The notes: generated by a model from the letters alone, not told the origin. Shown: positions 16,997 to 26,042, numbered from the stretch's first letter. The stretch is DNA of 64,000 bases from JAOUEA01 sp963762075 (GCA_963762075.1 CAVXJC010000006.1:496001-560000), one strand, 5' to 3'. Numbers and translations: made by a program.

Positions 16997-19297
16997 TCAC
17001 GCGCGCACCGCCGGTTTGGGGAAGCGCACCCGGGGCATACCCTTGGTCATCTGCCATTCCTCGATCGGCCAGCGGCGGCGACGCGCGTACCGGTAGAGCG
17101 ACGAGTCGGGTGAGACCGCGACCGGGTTGCCCACCGCTCGGAGCAGCGGAAGATCGGAGTATGAGTCCGCATATGCGTAGGAATGACGCAGGTCGACCCC
17201 TCCGAGCGTTGCGTACCGGCGGAGCCATGCCGCGCGCGCCTCGCCCACGAGCGGCGGCGCCGACATGAACCCGGTGAAGCGCCCGTCGCGCTTCTCGAGC
17301 TCGGCGCCGATCACCACATCGAACAGCGGCGAGAGCGGGCGCACGAACGGCTCGGCGGCGGCGGTGATCAAGATCGTCAGATGGCCGGCGGCGCGATGCT
17401 CTCGGATACGGCGGATCGCCGCCGCGCTCGCTTTCTGCAGCATGAACTCGGCCACGTGACTCGTCACGAGTCGGTCGATGCCCTCGACGCTCGCACCCTC
17501 GAACCGCCGGAAGAAGGTACGCAGGAAGTCGCCGCGGTCGCGCCGATCGATCTGCAGGTATCCAGGGATACGCCCGAAGACGCTCGCGAGCTCGCGCGGC
17601 CATTCCTCGGGTGTCAGGTCGGCCATGCGCGCCCACACGTAGCTCTCCACCACGTTCGACGTGATGATCGTGCCTTCCATGTCGAAGAGGGCGAGCACGG
17701 GCTCGTCACGTTCGCGGATCGTCACACTCGCGCCGCGGCCGTCCCGACGAGAGAGCTCACGCAGCGACTGGGTGACCGCGGGAGAGTGCACATCCTTCAT
17801 GTAGTGCTTCCAGTCGATCGCCGCGGCATCGAAGGGGAACGTTTCCGCATCACCGGACGAGAGCGACTCGAACAGCGCAAGCGTTCGGTCGTCGGTGTAG
17901 ACGACCTCCGCCTCGGTGTACATGCCGTACAGATCGCTATAGCGCTTCACGAAGTCGATGCGCGCCTTGTCACGATCGACGCGACGAACGGCGTCGCGCA
18001 TCGACTTCGATTTCGGCATGTGGGTCACGACCTGCTCGGCGATATCGGTGAGCCGCTCGGCCCGGCGCAGCATGCGCTCGACGGTGAGGTTGCCGGGGAA
18101 ATCCCACTCGGGCACCTTGTGCTCCCCACGACCCCGTTCGGGAAGAGGGTGCTCCTCGAAGTATTCGCGGATCCACTCGTACAACTCGAAGAAGCGCAGC
18201 GGGTTCCGGGAGCCCGAGCTCACGTTGTAGTGCGCGGCCTCACCCGGGGCAGGCGGGTGCGCGGCGATCGCGAGCAACGCGTTCACCACGAAGTCCACCG
18301 GGATGATGTCGATGATGCCTTCGGGGATCCCCGGGAACTCCGGGATCTGCCCCAGCCCGTAGGCGCGGATGATCGGGTCGGCCATCTTGAATCCGTCGAT
18401 CCACCCGGGGAACGGATGCGAGTACGCCGACTCGATGATCGACGGCCGCACGATCGAGAGCGGGAGATTCGCCTCGGCCGCGAGCTCCTCGACCGCCCGT
18501 TCGCCCATCGCCTTCGTGAAGGTGTAGACGTCGGGCCATCCGAGCGAGCGTGCCCTGGTGCGCCCGTACTCGACCAGCCGCTTGGAGACCCACTTCAGAC
18601 GACGATCCTCCGCGTCGTCGGCGACGGTCGTCGGCCCCGCTCGCGAGTGCTCGTCGCGGGCGAGACCCATGAACGCCGAGAGCATCTCGGGCTTGCGGCT
18701 GGCGGCTTCCACGTCGCTGCGGGCAGACATGGCGAGCTCGAGCTCGAGCCGGTAGTCGACTCGGTGCTCCAGGGGCCCCTCGGGAATCACGCCCTTCTGC
18801 ACTCCGGCGACGTAAGCGGTCGAGACGTGCACCAGCGCGGGGGTCGATCCACCGCCGATCACCCCTCGATAGAGGTTCATCGCGCCCTGAAGGTTCGTTA
18901 TGAACGCTTCGTCGATGGGCGGGTCGAAGCTCACCGTCGCGGCCGAGTGCATCGCGACGTCGATGCCCGCGGGAACCTCTGGCTGCCCACGACCGAAATC
19001 GCCGTCGACCACATCGACCCGATCGTCGAGCATCCGTCTGAGCCCGTCCTCACCGACGCGCTCCCGCAACGTGTCGAACGCCGGCTTCCGGAACAGGTAC
19101 TCGACTCGTTCGCGGCTCGTCGCTCCCGTCTGCGATCGCACGAGCAGCACGATGCGAGTCTCTTCGAAGTCCGCCAGCAGCCGTTCGAACACCACCTGCG
19201 CGAGGAAGCCGGTCACCCCGGTCAACAACATCGTCTTGCCCGAGAGCGCTTCGACGATCGAAGGCGTCGCGGAGGCGCGTGCCTTGCCCTCTACCAT
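16997..19297 (-). CDS. Fatty acyl-CoA reductase fused to a HAD-IB phosphatase-like domain
   Basis: A 766-residue two-domain protein. The N-terminal part (about 1-500) is an extended short-chain dehydrogenase of the male-sterility/acyl-CoA reductase type, with TGVTGFLAQVVFERL as nucleotide fold and YTFTK (about 257) as the Tyr-Lys pair. From about 533 a HAD-IB domain follows: motif I LFDMEGTII, motif II-like LITAAAEPF, and motif IV ADSYSDLPLL with VAVSPD. Motif I reads D-M-E instead of the usual D-x-D, so the phosphatase activity may be altered. It is the first gene of the leftward lipid operon. The start at 19297 has no Shine-Dalgarno and sits seven bases after a -10 hexamer. Confidence 0.85.
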   Translation of the reverse strand: MVEGKARASATPSIVEALSGKTMLLTGVTGFLAQVVFERLLADFEETRIVLLVRSQTGATSRERVEYLFRKPAFDTLRERVGEDGLRRMLDDRVDVVDGDFGRGQPEVPAGIDVAMHSAATVSFDPPIDEAFITNLQGAMNLYRGVIGGGSTPALVHVSTAYVAGVQKGVIPEGPLEHRVDYRLELELAMSARSDVEAASRKPEMLSAFMGLARDEHSRAGPTTVADDAEDRRLKWVSKRLVEYGRTRARSLGWPDVYTFTKAMGERAVEELAAEANLPLSIVRPSIIESAYSHPFPGWIDGFKMADPIIRAYGLGQIPEFPGIPEGIIDIIPVDFVVNALLAIAAHPPAPGEAAHYNVSSGSRNPLRFFELYEWIREYFEEHPLPERGRGEHKVPEWDFPGNLTVERMLRRAERLTDIAEQVVTHMPKSKSMRDAVRRVDRDKARIDFVKRYSDLYGMYTEAEVVYTDDRTLALFESLSSGDAETFPFDAAAIDWKHYMKDVHSPAVTQSLRELSRRDGRGASVTIRERDEPVLALFDMEGTIITSNVVESYVWARMADLTPEEWPRELASVFGRIPGYLQIDRRDRGDFLRTFFRRFEGASVEGIDRLVTSHVAEFMLQKASAAAIRRIREHRAAGHLTILITAAAEPFVRPLSPLFDVVIGAELEKRDGRFTGFMSAPPLVGEARAAWLRRYATLGGVDLRHSYAYADSYSDLPLLRAVGNPVAVSPDSSLYRYARRRRWPIEEWQMTKGMPRVRFPKPAVRA

Positions 19298-19304
19298 GCG
19301 GCAG

Positions 19305-19333
19305 ATTATGCCTCTCTACCGGTCGGTAGACAA
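19305..19333 (-). promoter_or_regulatory. Promoter of the lipid operon with an embedded TetR-type operator
   Basis: On the minus strand, -35 TTGTCT (19333-19328), a 17-bp spacer and -10 CATAAT (19310-19305) are followed by seven bases and then the ATG at 19297, so the transcript would be leaderless. The 14-bp element CTACCGACCGGTAG, a 6-bp inverted repeat with a 2-bp centre, occupies 19316-19329, overlapping the -35 end and spacer. Bound protein would block RNA polymerase. Confidence 0.7.
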
Positions 19334-19385
19334 CCGGGCGAGGAGGCGATCCCTCGCGAGGAACCGGCTGCGCCCGCCCTGCGCC

Positions 19386-22300
19386 CTAGCGGAGGCCGAC
19401 GTTGACGAAGTGGGTCGTGCCGTCATCCAGCAAGACGCCGATCCGCCAGAATCGATTCGCCTGCGTTTTCGCGGTCCCCCAGTTGTAGATGTACTGCTGG
19501 TCCACGGAATCCCAGCGATAGGTGCCCCCGCTTGTGGGTGAGCTCGTGTAGACCGACTCGTCGATCGGAGCGGTCAACGCGCCACCGGGCGCGGGCGCGA
19601 GCCAGACAGGAAGCATGTTGGTCTGCACCACCCTGCCGTCTGCGGTCCGCAGTCGGAACTTCACCGGTACGGTCGATCCCGCCTTGAAGATGCTGGCGCC
19701 GGTTCCAACCTGATGCGCCGTGTCGTTGATCGGCTGCAGGAACCCGCCGAACGCGTACACGACCCGGTACGACCCCGTGACCGACGTCGCGTTCCCGGCG
19801 AGGTCGGTCGCGGTGGCGGTGAAGGAGTACGTCCCGACACCGTTGGCGAGCCCGCCCGAGATGCTCATCCGGCAGGAACCGTCGAGTCCCGAGCCGGCGT
19901 CCGCCGCCGAGCACGTTCCCGAGGGGACCGCACCGAGCGTGTAGATGCCTCCGTTCGCGACGCCTCCGATCGTGATCGATGGATGTGTCACGTCGATGTT
20001 CAGGCCCTCGACCGCTGCCCTACGCTCGTTGCCGGCCGCGTCGACGGCGACGCCGCTCACCGACTGCCCGGCGCCCTCGCCCGAGAGCACCGCATCGGCG
20101 GGGCAGGTCGCGATGCCCGAGAGCCCGTCGTGACAGCTGAAGCGCACGGTGACCGCCGAGGCGTACCACCCGTGGGCGTTCGGCGTCGTGGTCGGCGCCC
20201 CCGAGATCGACGGAGCGGTCTCGTCCAGCTTCACCTCGACCGAGTCGGTCCCTCGGTTGCCGGCCATGTCGGAGGCCTCACCGTGCACGGTCGTCCCCCC
20301 GGTTTCTTCGGTGATCGTGACGTCGGCGGTGACCGTGTCATCGTCCACACCCGAGCCGTCCTCGTCGTCGACCGCGTCGAACCGAACCGTGACGTCCGAT
20401 CGGTTCCAGCCGGCGGCGTTCGGCGACGGCGTGAGAACGTGCGACACGGCCGGAGCGATCGTGTCGTAGTCGATCTGCACGGCGCCGGGCGTCTCCTCGT
20501 TGCCGGCGGCGTCGACGGCATAGAACCGCACCGTCGCGTCGCCCGACCCGCTCAGCGGCACCGCAACACGCGCCGATGCGCCGGGTTCGGTGTGCCACGC
20601 GCCCGCACCGATGCGGTAGCGGATCTCCTGGACGCCCGACAGCCCGACCTGGTCGTCAGCCGAGAGCTCGATCGTGGCGTCGTCACGGCAGTAGCCGTTC
20701 GCACCGGTGCACGACAGCGTCGCCGTCGTCGACGGTGCCCGGCTGTCGATGTCGATGCCGTGCAGGGTCGTGCTGGCCACATTGTCGGCGCGGTCGGTCG
20801 CCGCGCCCGTCACGAACTGGTCGGCGCCGTCCTCGGAGAGCACGGTGTCGGCGGCGCACTCCTGCGTACCGGAGAGCAGGTCCTCACACGTGAAGTGCAC
20901 GCGGACGGCGCCGTTGAACCACCCTGCGCCGTTCGGGGAGCGTGGCGCGAGGTCATCGTCCACCGTGGTGGCCGCGATCGTGGGGGCGGTTCGGTCGATC
21001 ATGATGCCGGAGTAGGCGCCTGTACCCTCGTTGCCCGCCTTGTCGAACACCGAGACGGGTCCAGCGACCAGGCCGACTCCCTCGCCGGTGACGGTGATGT
21101 CGTCCGGAAGGGTGGAAGGGTCGACGCCGGAGAGGCCATCCTCAGCCGCCCATCCGACCGTGACGTCGCTCCGGTACCAGCCGAATGCGTTCGGCTGCGA
21201 CGAAGGCGTGCCCGACAGGGTCGGGACTGTCAGGTCGATGTTGATGCCAGCGACCGAGACCGAGGTCGTGTTACCGGCGTTGTCGAGCGCCATACCGGTG
21301 ACGCTCTGTTCCTCGCCCTCGTTCACCACCTGCGCGGGATCGCTGCAGGCGGCGACGCCAGACTCGGGATCCTCACACAGAAAGTCGACCACCACCGTGC
21401 CGTTGTTCCAACCGAAGCCGTTGGCGGCGGGCTGACGGTTGGCGGCGATCGTGGGCGGGTTGCCGTCGATCTTCACGGTGATCGTGTGACCGGGAGCAGT
21501 CTCGTCTTCCACGTTGCCGGCGAGGTCCTCGCTCCAGAACGTGATGGTGTGCTCCCCGGTCAAGGTGTGCTGGAACGGTCCGGTGTATTGCCGGGCGGAG
21601 CCTCCGTCGACGCGGTATGACGTGGTTGCGATCCCGGACAGGTCGGGTCCGGTGGCGAGGGTGACCTCCACGCCGCCCGCGTGCCACCCGCTCGCGAGCG
21701 GATCGGGCAGGATCGCCGTGGTGCTCGGAGCGGTCCGGTCGATCTTGATACCCGACACCGAGCGGTCGCGTGAGTTCCCGGCCCGGTCGGTCACGTGCGC
21801 GGTCGCGGAGAGGTCGTCGCCCTCGCCGGTCACGACGCTGTCCTGCGGGCACGTGCCCTCGATGCCGGAGAGCGCGTCGAAGCACGACCATCCAACGATC
21901 ACGTCGCCGCGGTACCAGCCGTGCTCGTTCGGATCCGTCGCGGTCTCGCCGGTGAGCGACGGCTTCGTCTCGTCGATATCGATGTCACCGACCACCGATC
22001 GGCTCTCGTTGCCGGCACCATCAGTGGCCAGGCCGGTCACCGACTGGTCCTCGCCTTCGCCCAGCGTCTCGTCACCGGTGCAGTCCGCGACACCCGAGAG
22101 CAGGTCGGTGCACGTGAACGTCACCGTGACGGGAGCGTCGTACCAGCCCGAGCCATTCGGGTCGCGGTCCCGGGCACCCGAGATCGTCGGGTCGGTCATG
22201 TCGATCGACACGCTCGCCTCGTCGGTCGCTTCGTTGCCGGCGGTGTCCACGGCCGAGCCGGTCACGAGCTGCCCCGCCCCCTCGCCTGACACGACCTGCG

Positions 22301-23786
22301 GGCCGGTGCAGCTCGCGATACCCGAGAGGGTGTCGGTGCAGATGAATGTGACGGTGGCCTCGGCGTCGTGCCAGTCGTTGGCGTTTGCGTCGGGTGACAC
22401 CGCGTGCGAGATCGAGGGGGCAGTGCGATCGATGCTGACCGCGACGGCCCTGTGCGCTTCCTCGTTGCCCGCCTCGTCCATGCTCCAGAACTCGAGGACG
22501 TGCTCTCCCTCTTCGTCGATCGACACCGAGGCGCCGGCCTGCGCCGGACCTGCGTCGACGGCGTAGTAGGTGGCGTCCACACCCGACAGCCCATCGCTCG
22601 CCGAGAGCTCGACCGTGACGCCGACGTTGCTCCAGCCCGACGGCGCAGACGCCGTCGTCATTGGCGCGGTCGTGTCGATCCTCACACCGGGCGACAGCGC
22701 CGCCGTGGTGTTGCCAGCGCGATCGGCCACCGACGCCGACGCGGTGAGTCCGGTGCCGTCGCCGGCGATCGTTCCGTCGGCCGGGCACCCTCCCTCGATG
22801 CCGGACAGCGTGTCGCTGCAAGACCAGTCGATCGTGACGGGGCCGTCGTACCAGCCGTTGTGGTTCGGCGCGGTCGTGGGCGACCCGGCCAGCTGAGGGG
22901 AGGTCGTGTCGATATTGATGCCACCCACCGTCGTGCTCGCGAGGTTCCCGGCGGTGTCGGTCGCGGTGCCTGTGGCGGAGAGACCGGACCCGTCGCCCGA
23001 GAGCACCGTGGAACCCGGGCAGCTCGCGATGCCCGACAGCGCGTCGGAGCAGGAGAAGCTCACCGTGACCGGACCGGCGTTCCACCCGTTGGCGTTGGCG
23101 CCGGGGCTTCGCGATCCGGAGATCAGGGGATCGATCTTGTCGAGCTTGACGGTGACCGACCCGGACGCCGAGTTGCCCAGGCGATCGGTCGCAGTCGAGG
23201 TGCGAGCGATCCCCGCGGTGTCCACGGTGACGGAGTCGCTCGAGGGGGTCGGGCCACTTGCGATTCCCGATCCGGCGTCGATGGCCGCCCAGGTGATGCC
23301 CACGTTCGTGCGGTTCCACCCATTGGCGTTCGGAAGCGGTGTCAGCGTGCCGCTCACCATCGGGCCGGAGTTATCGAGCACGTACGAAGCTTGTCTCGAG
23401 CCCGGCTGGCCGGTGCAGTTGTTCGCGTTGAAGTCCGGGCGCGCCGTCGCGGTGATCGTCCGTACTCCATCACCGGAGCCGGCCGAGAACGCGAACGTCC
23501 ACGATGACTTCGCCGCGGCCGATCGCTGCTCCGCGGTGTGGGCACCCGTGATCTGCACGCACCTCGTGTCGCTCGAGGTCGTGAGGTTCAAGGTGAGCGA
23601 CCCTCCGTTCCGGGCGTACAGCGTGTCGGCAACCACCACGGTGCCCGTTCCCCCGGCAAACGCCGCGGCCGAGACCGACGCGGCGAAGGCCGGAGGGGAC
23701 TGCAGGATCGCTGCCGTGACGAGCGCTGCGGCGGTGAGCGCGCGAACGCTCCGAGCTCGGTGTCGTCCGACGTTCCGCGATCCCAT
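19386..23786 (-). CDS. Giant secreted protein of tandem Ig-like repeats with a C-terminal PxKF domain
   Basis: About 1466 residues. The start at 23786 gives a clean signal peptide: arginines, the hydrophobic ALTAAALVTAAIL, then AFA before the mature end. After a unique N-terminal domain (about 30-150) come about 14 repeats of 75-95 residues. Most carry the pattern GW(Y/N)xxxVTVxFxCxDxLSGIxxC and end with DxAGN then IDxTxP, a bacterial Ig-like fold with one disulphide per repeat. Three or four repeats lack the cysteines and resemble the OmpL47-type variant. Residues about 1342-1466 form a PxKF domain (VYAFGGFLQPI, STVPVKFRL). It probably extends from the cell surface in adhesion or matrix binding; no enzymatic domain is seen. 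Its 3' end lies 88 bp from the lipid operon start. Confidence 0.85.
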   Translation of the reverse strand: MGSRNVGRHRARSVRALTAAALVTAAILQSPPAFAASVSAAAFAGGTGTVVVADTLYARNGGSLTLNLTTSSDTRCVQITGAHTAEQRSAAAKSSWTFAFSAGSGDGVRTITATARPDFNANNCTGQPGSRQASYVLDNSGPMVSGTLTPLPNANGWNRTNVGITWAAIDAGSGIASGPTPSSDSVTVDTAGIARTSTATDRLGNSASGSVTVKLDKIDPLISGSRSPGANANGWNAGPVTVSFSCSDALSGIASCPGSTVLSGDGSGLSATGTATDTAGNLASTTVGGINIDTTSPQLAGSPTTAPNHNGWYDGPVTIDWSCSDTLSGIEGGCPADGTIAGDGTGLTASASVADRAGNTTAALSPGVRIDTTAPMTTASAPSGWSNVGVTVELSASDGLSGVDATYYAVDAGPAQAGASVSIDEEGEHVLEFWSMDEAGNEEAHRAVAVSIDRTAPSISHAVSPDANANDWHDAEATVTFICTDTLSGIASCTGPQVVSGEGAGQLVTGSAVDTAGNEATDEASVSIDMTDPTISGARDRDPNGSGWYDAPVTVTFTCTDLLSGVADCTGDETLGEGEDQSVTGLATDGAGNESRSVVGDIDIDETKPSLTGETATDPNEHGWYRGDVIVGWSCFDALSGIEGTCPQDSVVTGEGDDLSATAHVTDRAGNSRDRSVSGIKIDRTAPSTTAILPDPLASGWHAGGVEVTLATGPDLSGIATTSYRVDGGSARQYTGPFQHTLTGEHTITFWSEDLAGNVEDETAPGHTITVKIDGNPPTIAANRQPAANGFGWNNGTVVVDFLCEDPESGVAACSDPAQVVNEGEEQSVTGMALDNAGNTTSVSVAGINIDLTVPTLSGTPSSQPNAFGWYRSDVTVGWAAEDGLSGVDPSTLPDDITVTGEGVGLVAGPVSVFDKAGNEGTGAYSGIMIDRTAPTIAATTVDDDLAPRSPNGAGWFNGAVRVHFTCEDLLSGTQECAADTVLSEDGADQFVTGAATDRADNVASTTLHGIDIDSRAPSTTATLSCTGANGYCRDDATIELSADDQVGLSGVQEIRYRIGAGAWHTEPGASARVAVPLSGSGDATVRFYAVDAAGNEETPGAVQIDYDTIAPAVSHVLTPSPNAAGWNRSDVTVRFDAVDDEDGSGVDDDTVTADVTITEETGGTTVHGEASDMAGNRGTDSVEVKLDETAPSISGAPTTTPNAHGWYASAVTVRFSCHDGLSGIATCPADAVLSGEGAGQSVSGVAVDAAGNERRAAVEGLNIDVTHPSITIGGVANGGIYTLGAVPSGTCSAADAGSGLDGSCRMSISGGLANGVGTYSFTATATDLAGNATSVTGSYRVVYAFGGFLQPINDTAHQVGTGASIFKAGSTVPVKFRLRTADGRVVQTNMLPVWLAPAPGGALTAPIDESVYTSSPTSGGTYRWDSVDQQYIYNWGTAKTQANRFWRIGVLLDDGTTHFVNVGLR

Positions 23787-23907
23787 CAGCCTCAACAACT
23801 CCTCGTATGGCGAGCCCCCCAACCGCCGTTCGGCGTCACCCATGCGGCCCGTCGCCGCGATGACCCAGGATGCACTCCACGCACCCGACCCGGGAACCGC
23901 TGAAGGT

Positions 23908-23919
23908 CGCAACGTTGCG
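23908..23919. promoter_or_regulatory. 12-bp perfect palindrome between divergent genes
   Basis: CGCAACGTTGCG lies in the 229-bp gap between the secreted repeat protein and the mazG-like gene. It could be an operator for either. The gap otherwise contains in-frame codons upstream of the repeat protein that look non-coding. Confidence 0.25.
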
Positions 23920-24000
23920 CAGGGGGTGCGGGCCCGACAGCCTGGGCCGAAGGTCCGGGGATCGAAGGGCAAAGGGCGGAGGGAGCTCCATCACCGCCAC

Positions 24001-24006
24001 TAGACT
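24001..24006 (+). promoter_or_regulatory. -10 hexamer TAGACT of the mazG-like gene
   Basis: TAGACT ends nine bases before the ATG at 24016. There is no Shine-Dalgarno sequence in between, so the transcript would start at or within three bases of the start codon. Confidence 0.5.
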
Positions 24007-24015
24007 TCTCAGCCC

Positions 24016-24303
24016 ATGCGGATCGACGAGTTGCAAGCATCGATGGACAGCATCTACGGCACGCGCGATGCCGATCGCGGTCGCGACGCCGTCTTCCGAT
24101 GGCTCGTCGAGGAAGTCGGCGAGCTCGCCAAGGCGCTGCGAACCGGCGACCGGGCGAACCTCGAGCACGAGTTCGGTGACGTGCTCGCCTGGCTCGCGTC
24201 GCTCGCCAACATCGAAGGTATCCACCTCGAGATGGCCGTGGCCCGGTATGCGGGCGGATGTCCGAAGTGCGGCCGTACGCCGTGCGGGTGCCCGTGGCCG
24301 TGA
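24016..24303 (+). CDS. MazG-like nucleotide pyrophosphohydrolase with C-terminal zinc knuckle
   Basis: A 95-residue protein. The MazG metal-binding pattern is visible as EEVGELAKAL (about residues 32-41) and EFGDVLAWL (about 53-61), the ExxE and ExxD pairs that hold Mg for nucleoside triphosphate pyrophosphate cleavage. The last 15 residues, CPKCGRTPCGCPWP, form a four-cysteine knuckle that most MazG proteins lack. It probably hydrolyses non-canonical or excess NTPs in a house-cleaning role. The next gene starts on its stop codon (GTGA). Confidence 0.8.
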   Translation: MRIDELQASMDSIYGTRDADRGRDAVFRWLVEEVGELAKALRTGDRANLEHEFGDVLAWLASLANIEGIHLEMAVARYAGGCPKCGRTPCGCPWP

Positions 24304-25496
24304 GCACCGCCGAGATCAGAGCACCCGCAGAAGAAGAGCGTGAGCGCATCGCGGACGTGCTCGCGACGTCTCTCAACTTCTCGCGCGAGCGCGCCCTCGC
24401 GCGGTCGCACCTGTACGAGCTCGACGACATGCGGGTCGCGGTCGTCGGCGACGACATCGTCGCGACGGCCGGGGAGCTCCGCTTCGACCAGTGGTTCGGG
24501 GGGCGTGCGCTCGCGTGCTCGGCGATCTGGGGCGTGGCCACATTGCCCGAGCATCGCGGCTCTGGGATCGCCTCGGCAGTGACCGAGGCTGTCATGAGAG
24601 CGGGGCGTGGCCGGGGGGCGGTCGTCAGCGCGCTGTTCCCTGCCGTGTTGAGACCGTATCGGGCGCTCGGCTACGAGCTCGCCGGCACCTTCACCAGACA
24701 TCGAGTGGCGATCGACGCGATCCCGTCGCAACATTTCGGGACGCCCGCGCCCGAGCTCTTCGACGCCGAGCGCGATCTTGCCGGCGTTCGCGCGGCCTAT
24801 CGCACATCCGCGTCCGCCCACACGGGACCCGTCGAGCCGACCGGCGACCGACACTGGGTCGACCGCATCATGATCCGCACCGACGACGAGACCAGGCGCG
24901 CCGTCGTGGTCCGTGAGGGCGGCGAGGTAACCGGCTTCCTGGTCACGGGCCGTGAACCCGATCCGGGGCCACTCGACGTCGCGTTCGGACTGTGGACCGA
25001 AGCGTTCGTCGCGAACACCGAAGCGTCGCTGTGGTCCCTGTTGACCTACGTGCGACGGTTCGGTGGGATCGGCAAGTGGTTCCAGTGGAGCGGACCGCCC
25101 AACGATCCGATCGTGCTGCTCATGCCCGAGCAATCGCTCTCGGTCGACATGCACTACCGATGGATGCTGCGACTGCTCGACGTACGCGCGGCGTTCGAGC
25201 GACGAGGTTGGCCTGCGGTCGATGCCGAGGTGATCTTCGCCGTCGACGATCCGATGTTCCCCGACAACAGCGGACCGTGGACACTGCGTGTCGAGCGCGG
25301 TGAGGCGACCGTCGCGCGACACGACGGTGAAAGTCCCACGCCGACCCCGATCGGCGTCTTGTCGGCGATGTTCAGCGGGTACCTGCGGCCCGGCGACGCG
25401 GTCCGCCTCGGGTTGATCGACGCCGCGCACCCCGCGGTCGAGGAGTTCTCCCGCCTGTTGAGTGGGCCCGACCCGTGGTGCCCGTTCTTCTTCTGA
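24300..25496 (+). CDS. Eis-type GNAT acetyltransferase
   Basis: A 398-residue protein with the Eis layout: an N-terminal GNAT domain (WGVATLPEHRGSGIASAVTEAVM contains the acetyl-CoA loop RGSGIA), a second diverged GNAT-like domain, and a C-terminal sterol-carrier-like domain (GVLSAMFSGYLRPGDAVRLGL). The protein ends in aromatic residues (CPFFF), as Eis does with a C-terminal carboxylate that acts in catalysis. The start is the GTG at 24300 overlapping the mazG-like stop; the upstream ATG at 24258 is less likely. It acetylates amines; aminoglycosides are known substrates of relatives, but the native target here is unknown. Confidence 0.85.
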   Translation: MSTAEIRAPAEEERERIADVLATSLNFSRERALARSHLYELDDMRVAVVGDDIVATAGELRFDQWFGGRALACSAIWGVATLPEHRGSGIASAVTEAVMRAGRGRGAVVSALFPAVLRPYRALGYELAGTFTRHRVAIDAIPSQHFGTPAPELFDAERDLAGVRAAYRTSASAHTGPVEPTGDRHWVDRIMIRTDDETRRAVVVREGGEVTGFLVTGREPDPGPLDVAFGLWTEAFVANTEASLWSLLTYVRRFGGIGKWFQWSGPPNDPIVLLMPEQSLSVDMHYRWMLRLLDVRAAFERRGWPAVDAEVIFAVDDPMFPDNSGPWTLRVERGEATVARHDGESPTPTPIGVLSAMFSGYLRPGDAVRLGLIDAAHPAVEEFSRLLSGPDPWCPFFF

Positions 25497-25509
25497 CTGC
25501 GGTGACACG

Positions 25510-25998
25510 ATGAGCGAGGTCACGGTTCGGATGGCAACGCCCGGCGACTGGGTCGCGATCGCCGGGCTGCTCGTCGAGCTCGGACGCGGCGTCGCCTCCG
25601 GTACGGCCGACGACCCGACGCATCGTCAGTCCTTCGCCGGCCACCTACGTCAGCTGGGCAATGTGACACTCGTGGCCGACGTCGACGGAGAGGTCGCCGG
25701 CGTCATCGACATGGCGTACCACCAGCGGCTCGGCGACCATCGTCCACAGGCGCGTGTGAACGACGTGGTGGTGACCGAGCGCGCGCGCGGCGCCGGCGTG
25801 GGCACCGCTCTGCTGCGACGAGCGGAGGAGCTGGCGCGCAAGCGTGGGTGCTTCCGAATGGCGCTCGTCACGGCCACGTGGCGCGAGGCTTCGATCGGCT
25901 TCTACCGGCGGGAAGGCTGGCATGACTATGGGGCGTGGTTCGTGAAGCCGCTCGTCGACGGCGTGTCACCCGGTGGAGAGCCCACCGACGACAACTGA
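25510..25998 (+). CDS. GNAT N-acetyltransferase
   Basis: A 162-residue single-domain GNAT protein. The acetyl-CoA binding motif is VTERARGAGVGTALLRRAEELARKRG (R-G-A-G-V-G), and the terminal strand/helix reads IGFYRREGWHDYGAWFVKPL. It starts 13 bases after the Eis-type gene, so probably belongs to that operon. The substrate is not predictable. Confidence 0.85.
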   Translation: MSEVTVRMATPGDWVAIAGLLVELGRGVASGTADDPTHRQSFAGHLRQLGNVTLVADVDGEVAGVIDMAYHQRLGDHRPQARVNDVVVTERARGAGVGTALLRRAEELARKRGCFRMALVTATWREASIGFYRREGWHDYGAWFVKPLVDGVSPGGEPTDDN

Positions 25999-26042
25999 TC
26001 CATCCAGACTCGGACCCGACATTCGCAGCGGGCGCTAGCGCT

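Noticed and set aside
17183..19405. A 740-codon open frame antisense to the acyl-CoA reductase
   Set aside because: A GC-driven shadow of a well-supported gene; no recognisable domain.
19386..23786. Repeated units that might look like a CRISPR or satellite array
   Set aside because: The repetition is at protein level with diverged DNA, in a single long reading frame, so it is a domain repeat.
23787..24015. Cyclic-dinucleotide riboswitch upstream of the giant repeat protein
   Set aside because: A GGCGA/TCGCC pair and a GCCG-AAC-GGC hairpin can be drawn, but they do not match any riboswitch consensus I know.
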